From: RGIG2000 sp045540515
Lineage (GTDB): Bacteria > Bacillota > Clostridia > Oscillospirales > CAG-272
Direction: 5' to 3'
Assembly (NCBI GenBank): GCA_045540515.1
Contig: JAZQHJ010000173.1
Location: 6,868 to 70,867, forward strand
DNA length: 64,000 nt
Every line of letters begins with the position of its first letter. The stretch's first letter is position 1. Positions 59,955 through 64,000 of the stretch are shown piece by piece. The position numbers and the translations under genes are program-made. Under the pieces are notes generated by a model. That model ran no database searches. It was not told the origin of the DNA and saw nothing but the letters and a program-made list of their open reading frames with translations.

Positions 59955-61484
59955 TTAAAGTGTCTTTGATGCAAGGTCCTCAAGCGCAAGACCTGCCTTG
60001 TATGCCTTCATAAAGCTAGCAAACTTAGCCTTTTCCTTGCTTGAGGCAATGGTTGTTTCCTTCTTTGCACCACTAAATAGCTTGTCAAGGAAGCTACCCA
60101 AGGAAGCCTCATTTTCTGTGCAGAAAAGAGCAAGTAGAGCAATTCCCCAAGCACCGCCCTCACCTGCATTTTTCATAACAGTAATGGGCGCACCAAGTGC
60201 AGCACTCATTGCGTTTGCACCGATGAAAGGAGTTTTAAAGAAGCCACCATGACCACAAATTTCGTCAATTTGAACGTTTTCCTTTTCAAGCACCTCCATA
60301 CCAACACTCATAGCACCAAGCGCAGAGTATAGCTGCATTTGCATAAAGTTTGCAAGAGTTAGCTTGCCAGCTGGATTTCTTGCAATAAGAGGAATACCTC
60401 TTTGAATATCAACAATTGGCTCACCGGATAAGAAGTTGTAGCCTACAAGACCACCAACCTCATCATCACTGCTTGCACTAACCTCATATAGCATATCAAA
60501 AAGCTTACCCTTATTCATTGATAGCCCTGCAAGTGTAAGTAGCTCATCAAACAAGGATGCCCATGCGTTAATTTCAGATGTAAAGTTGTTTGCGTGTACC
60601 ATTGCAACAGTATCACCACAAGGTGTTGCAACAACGTCAATTGAGGTGTTAACTGTGGAAAGTGGCTTTTCAAGAACTACCATAGCAAAGGCAGAGGTTC
60701 CTGCTGAAACATTACCTGTTCTTGGCTTGATTGCATTTGTAGCCACCATGCCAGTGCCTGCATCACCCTCAGGAGGACAAAGCTTAGCGCCAGCCTTAAG
60801 CTTACCACTTACGTCAAGAAGTCTAGCACCCTCTTCTGTAAGAGCACCCGCATCCTCACCTGCTAGAAGTGGTGTAGGTAGCAAGGACTCAAATGGTGTA
60901 TCTATGCCGTGAGTCTTTAAAAGCTTATTGAATTTTGCAAGTCTTTCCTTGTCGTAGTCGTCTGCTATGGTTGGGAACATTCCTGCTGCATCACCAATTC
61001 CAAGCACCCTTTTGCCTGTTAACAAATAATGCACATAGCCTGCAAGGGTTGTAAGGAATGTAATGCTTGGAACGTGCTCCTCATTATCCAAAACAGCCTG
61101 ATAGTAGTGTGAGGTTGACCAACGCTGTGGCATATTAAAGTCAAGCTCCCTTGTTAAAATTTCGGCAGCCTTGGCAGTTGTAGTGTTTCTCCACGTTCTA
61201 AATGGAACAAGAAGGTTGTCGTCCTTGTCAAAGGCAAGATAGCCGTGCATCATAGCAGAAATTCCAATGCCGTCAAGCTCAGTAATTTCGCCATAGCTTT
61301 TAACAAGAGATGCGTATGAATCCTGTAAGCCAGAGATAACGGCATCAAGAGAATATGTCCAATAGCCGTTTTCAAGCTGATTTTCCCATTCGTGTGAGCC
61401 CTGTGCAAGCACAGCACCGCTTTCGTTTATAAGAACAGATTTGATTCTAGTTGAGCCAAGCTCAATTCCAAGTATTTTTTTCAT
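59955..61484 (-). CDS. FGGY-family carbohydrate kinase
   Basis: This 509-aa enzyme phosphorylates a pentose or hexose (xylulose, ribulose, fuculose or similar). The N-terminal phosphate loop GIELGSTRIKSV (residues 5-16), a DGIGISAMMHGYLAFD block near 85, EGDAGTGMVATN near 245 and the ATP-binding C-half GHGGFFKTP near 405 are family features. Sequence details do not settle the sugar; relatives are often annotated as L-ribulokinase or xylulokinase. Consensus-like promoter just upstream, AAAGGAG ribosome site. A rhamnosidase gene nearby makes a deoxy-sugar pathway possible. Confidence 0.9.
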   Translation of the reverse strand: MKKILGIELGSTRIKSVLINESGAVLAQGSHEWENQLENGYWTYSLDAVISGLQDSYASLVKSYGEITELDGIGISAMMHGYLAFDKDDNLLVPFRTWRNTTTAKAAEILTRELDFNMPQRWSTSHYYQAVLDNEEHVPSITFLTTLAGYVHYLLTGKRVLGIGDAAGMFPTIADDYDKERLAKFNKLLKTHGIDTPFESLLPTPLLAGEDAGALTEEGARLLDVSGKLKAGAKLCPPEGDAGTGMVATNAIKPRTGNVSAGTSAFAMVVLEKPLSTVNTSIDVVATPCGDTVAMVHANNFTSEINAWASLFDELLTLAGLSMNKGKLFDMLYEVSASSDDEVGGLVGYNFLSGEPIVDIQRGIPLIARNPAGKLTLANFMQMQLYSALGAMSVGMEVLEKENVQIDEICGHGGFFKTPFIGANAMSAALGAPITVMKNAGEGGAWGIALLALFCTENEASLGSFLDKLFSGAKKETTIASSKEKAKFASFMKAYKAGLALEDLASKTL

Positions 61485-61515
61485 AAAAATGCTCCTTTAA
61501 GTATATTACAAGGTA

Positions 61516-61544
61516 ATTGTATCATATTTATTAGAATAAAACAA
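61516..61544 (-). promoter_or_regulatory. Promoter of the FGGY kinase/lipoprotein genes
   Basis: Minus strand: TTGTTT (61544-61539), 17-bp spacer, TACAAT (61521-61516). It is divergent from the TerB-like promoter. Confidence 0.65.
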
Positions 61545-61553
61545 GCAAAAATA

Positions 61554-61583
61554 TTGACAAGATTAAAACAAATATGTTAAAAT
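61554..61583 (+). promoter_or_regulatory. Promoter of TerB-like gene 5
   Basis: TTGACA (61554-61559), 18-bp spacer, TAAAAT (61578-61583). Confidence 0.75.
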
Positions 61584-61615
61584 CTAACTGTATTAAATTT
61601 AAAAGGAGAAATATT

Positions 61616-62029
61616 ATGAACGTACAATCAGTTATCAATTATTGCTCAGGTCTTTCATACCGTCAGCTTGAAAACTTCGCAGGTGAAAACTATCTTGAGG
61701 TTTACAACTATATGAAGGCAAACTATGACGGAGAAAAGGTAAACACACTTCTTATCGGCTCAATCTTTACATGCGTTGCAGCTGACGGAAAGTTTAATGA
61801 TGCAGAATGGCAATTCATTTCAAGCTTCATTGGTGGTTACAGCTATGATGAAGCATATGCAGTTGCAGGTGAGTTTTATAATGATGAGGCTCAGGACATC
61901 GTTGCTCAGCTTGCTAGCCTATTCCCAAGCCACATAAGAGATGCTTTCATCAGCCTTTGTCTTGCAGTTCTTTGTGTTGACGGCAGAGTTGCAGATTACG
62001 AAAGATACTTCCTTAACAAGATTTTATAA
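61616..62029 (+). CDS. TerB-like single-domain protein
   Basis: This 137-aa helical protein has two TerB-like Asp-Gly turns: FTCVAADGKFNDAEWQFI near residue 55 and LAVLCVDGRVADYERYFL near 120. That is the typical TerB pattern of a helix ending in A-D-G followed by acidic residues and a helix. It is shorter than the 201-aa paralogues at 1.8-4.5 kb but shares the same motif logic. The start ATG 61616 follows AAAAGGAG. It has its own promoter and terminator; no signal peptide or TM. Confidence 0.85.
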   Translation: MNVQSVINYCSGLSYRQLENFAGENYLEVYNYMKANYDGEKVNTLLIGSIFTCVAADGKFNDAEWQFISSFIGGYSYDEAYAVAGEFYNDEAQDIVAQLASLFPSHIRDAFISLCLAVLCVDGRVADYERYFLNKIL

Positions 62030-62032
62030 TAA

Positions 62033-62060
62033 AAACGGACACCTTATTGGTGTCCTTTTT
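62033..62060 (+). terminator. Terminator of TerB-like gene 5
   Basis: GGACACC (62037-62043) pairs with GGTGTCC (62049-62055), then TTTTT. Confidence 0.9.
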
Positions 62061-62073
62061 ACAAGGTGAGAAA

Positions 62074-64000
62074 ATGTTTAAAAATTCAAGTTGGATAATT
62101 CATCCCGAAAACAAGCTATATGAGCCTGCTTGCTTTTTAAGGACCTTTGATGTAAATAGCGATATAAAAAGAGCAACACTGCATATAACAAGTCTTGGAT
62201 GCTACTATGCAGAGCTCAATGGCAAAAGAGTAGGTGACTTTATTCTTGCCCCAGGCTTTACCTCACGAAAAAGAGTACAGTACCAAAGCTACGATATTAC
62301 GAGTATGCTAAGGGCAGAAAATCAAATAAAGGTGCTCGTGTCCGACGGCTGGTATAAGGGAAAAATCAATTTTGGCACTGACGAGGGCGGTCCTGAAAAG
62401 AAAAAGGCGCTGATTGCTACTATTATAATTCAATATAAAAACGGTGCCGAGCAAAGAATAGTAACAGATAGTAGCTGGGTGGCAAAAAAGGACACTCTTC
62501 GCTTTGCAGAGCTTTACGACGGGGAAAGCGTTGATATGACCTACTCTGATAGCTCCCCCTGTAAAGCACAGATATTAGAGCACGATAAGGGACTTATAGT
62601 AAAGCAACAGGGTGTATATGTAAAGGAGCAGGAAAGAATAGCTCCAAAAAGAATATTCAAGGCACCAAACGGCGATACAATTATCGACTTTGGTCAAAAT
62701 CTTACCGGCTATTTTGAAATTGACCTTTTTGCAAAAAAGGGCGATATAGTTGCACTTAGCGTTTGTGAGGAGCTTGACAAATACGGTAATTTTTATAACG
62801 AAAATTACAGGGATGCCCTTGCTCGCTTTGACTATATATGCAAGGACGGTTATAACAAATATAAGCCAAGACTTGCATTTTGGGGATTTAGATACATAAG
62901 GGTAGAGGAGTTCCCAGCTGAGCTTAAAAAAGAGAGCATAACTGCAATTGTGGTGCACTCCGACATTCAAAGAACGGGCTACCTACATAGCTCAAATAAG
63001 GACTTAAATCAGCTATTTAGCAATATAATTTGGGGACAAAGGGGCAATTTCCTTGATGTGCCAACCGATTGCCCACAAAGGGACGAAAGACAGGGCTGGA
63101 CGGGTGATGCAACCGTATTTTGTAAAACCGCAGCCTACAACTTTGACGTTGAAAAATTCTTTTTAAAATGGCTCACCGATTTACGTCTTGACCAAGGCAA
63201 GCGAGGAAATATTCCAAACATAATTCCTCAAACCATATGCTGGGACTGGTCAACCACGGAAAATACGGGTGCCGTATGGGGAGACTCTGCTACAATAATT
63301 CCATATCAAATGTATAAAACCTATGGAAATATTGATTTCTTAAAAAATCAATACTCCTCAATGCTAAAATACCTAAAATACATAGAAAATAGCACAAGCA
63401 CCAAGGACCTTTGGACGGGCTGTGACCAATTTGGTGACTGGCTTGGGCTTGATGCTCCACAGGGTAGCTATCGTGGCTCATCAAATGAGGACTTTATTGC
63501 ATCCGTATTTTATGCAAATTCCGTTAAAATAGTGGCAGACGTGGCTAAAATTCTTGGCAAAAAGCACGAAAAGCACGAAAGAAAATACCAAAGAATTGTA
63601 AGCAAGATAAGAAGAACCTACAAGGAATTCAAAACGCAAACGGAGTGCGTTCTTGCCCTGTATTTTGATATTGCACAGGACAAAAAAAGGGTGGCAGACT
63701 ACCTTGCAAAAATGATTATAGAAAACGACACAAGGCTAAAAACAGGCTTTGTCGGAACTCCATTTTTGCTCCACGCACTTTCACAAAATGGGTATAGTGA
63801 GCTTGCCTATGATTTGCTTTTACAGGATAAATTCCCATCGTGGCTCTATTCCGTAAAGCAGGGCGCTACAACAATTTGGGAGCACTGGGACGGCAAGAAC
63901 GAAAATGGAGAATTTTGGTCAAGCCGAATGAACTCCTTTAACCATTACGCCTACGGTAGCGTAGCCGACTGGGTTTACGAGGTCGGCTGTGGCATTACAC
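62074..64000 (+). CDS. GH78 alpha-L-rhamnosidase (partial, runs off the window)
   Basis: An open frame from ATG 62074 (AAGGTGAG upstream) continues for 642 codons to the end of the window without a stop. The N-terminal beta domains (NSSWIIHPENK, LAPGFTSRKRVQYQSYDIT, IDFGQNLTGYFE) are followed by the diagnostic GH78 block DVPTDCPQRDERQGWTGDA near residue 330, which carries the general acid Glu, then WDWSTTENTGAVWGDSA and FNHYAYGSVADWVYE. GH78 inverting enzymes remove alpha-L-rhamnose from pectin, gums or flavonoid glycosides. There is no signal peptide. The terminator only 14 bp upstream suggests read-through or a promoter I cannot place. Confidence 0.93.
   Translation, partial: MFKNSSWIIHPENKLYEPACFLRTFDVNSDIKRATLHITSLGCYYAELNGKRVGDFILAPGFTSRKRVQYQSYDITSMLRAENQIKVLVSDGWYKGKINFGTDEGGPEKKKALIATIIIQYKNGAEQRIVTDSSWVAKKDTLRFAELYDGESVDMTYSDSSPCKAQILEHDKGLIVKQQGVYVKEQERIAPKRIFKAPNGDTIIDFGQNLTGYFEIDLFAKKGDIVALSVCEELDKYGNFYNENYRDALARFDYICKDGYNKYKPRLAFWGFRYIRVEEFPAELKKESITAIVVHSDIQRTGYLHSSNKDLNQLFSNIIWGQRGNFLDVPTDCPQRDERQGWTGDATVFCKTAAYNFDVEKFFLKWLTDLRLDQGKRGNIPNIIPQTICWDWSTTENTGAVWGDSATIIPYQMYKTYGNIDFLKNQYSSMLKYLKYIENSTSTKDLWTGCDQFGDWLGLDAPQGSYRGSSNEDFIASVFYANSVKIVADVAKILGKKHEKHERKYQRIVSKIRRTYKEFKTQTECVLALYFDIAQDKKRVADYLAKMIIENDTRLKTGFVGTPFLLHALSQNGYSELAYDLLLQDKFPSWLYSVKQGATTIWEHWDGKNENGEFWSSRMNSFNHYAYGSVADWVYEVGCGIT

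Overview
The window reads as the chromosome of an anaerobic, low-GC, Gram-positive-type bacterium (Bacillota, most likely a gut Clostridia lineage). The sequence is clearly AT-rich. Nearly every transcription unit has textbook sigma-A promoters (TTGACA/TATAAT, 17-bp spacing), strong AAGGAG ribosome binding sites and GC-hairpin/T-tract terminators. It carries pyruvate formate-lyase with its activase, meso-diaminopimelate dehydrogenase, an M3 oligopeptidase and many glycosidases without signal peptides. I see no rRNA, tRNA, CRISPR array, transposase or integrase.

Layout. 1-1.7 kb: ABC exporter (bacitracin type) and a small bPH-like membrane protein. 1.8-4.5 kb: four tandem TerB-like paralogues of about 201 aa, then a 55-aa protein and a GQSN-type carbohydrate esterase. 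5.7-7.8 kb: a class-C beta-lactamase-like serine hydrolase and a DUF3737 beta-helix protein. 7.9-15.8 kb: a three-gene operon of two membrane-anchored proteins with Rossmann/RCK-like domains and C-terminal RyR-like domains, flanking a CbbX/EccA-type AAA+ ATPase. 15.8-26.4 kb: housekeeping (pflBA, AEC transporter, ddh, pepF-like peptidase, mscL, a small membrane protein, ABC-F). 26.5-32.7 kb: an overlapping GH95-GH31-GH92 operon. 32.8-35.5 kb: an amino-sugar operon (glmM, a GlmU-like acyltransferase, nagB). 35.6-39.4 kb, minus strand: a GH5-like hydrolase gene followed by what looks like an RNA-repair cassette (Hen1-like methyltransferase, RNA ligase, HD-Pnk).

39.6-59.5 kb is the most striking region: 16 co-directional genes after one promoter and ending at one strong terminator. 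They encode an HELGH metalloprotease-like protein, a kinase-C-lobe/FHA-like protein, a divergent Ser/Thr kinase with zinc ribbon and FHA-like tail, four von Willebrand A proteins, a PP2C phosphatase, a 2264-aa single-pass surface protein (zinc ribbon, coiled coil, membrane segment, leucine-rich segment, 17 InlB-type repeats, Hint domain), an FtsK/EssC-like ATPase, a WXG100-like protein flanked by two related helical-hairpin proteins, a coiled-coil protein and two small membrane proteins. This joins a TerY-P-type phosphorylation triad (vWA, kinase, PP2C) to type VII secretion-like parts.

59.5-64 kb: a lipoprotein, an FGGY sugar kinase, a fifth TerB-like protein and the first 642 codons of a GH78 alpha-L-rhamnosidase that runs off the window. 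TerB-like proteins at both ends and vWA/kinase/PP2C genes in the middle suggest that this chromosome segment concentrates Ter-related signalling, but a functional link between them is inference.
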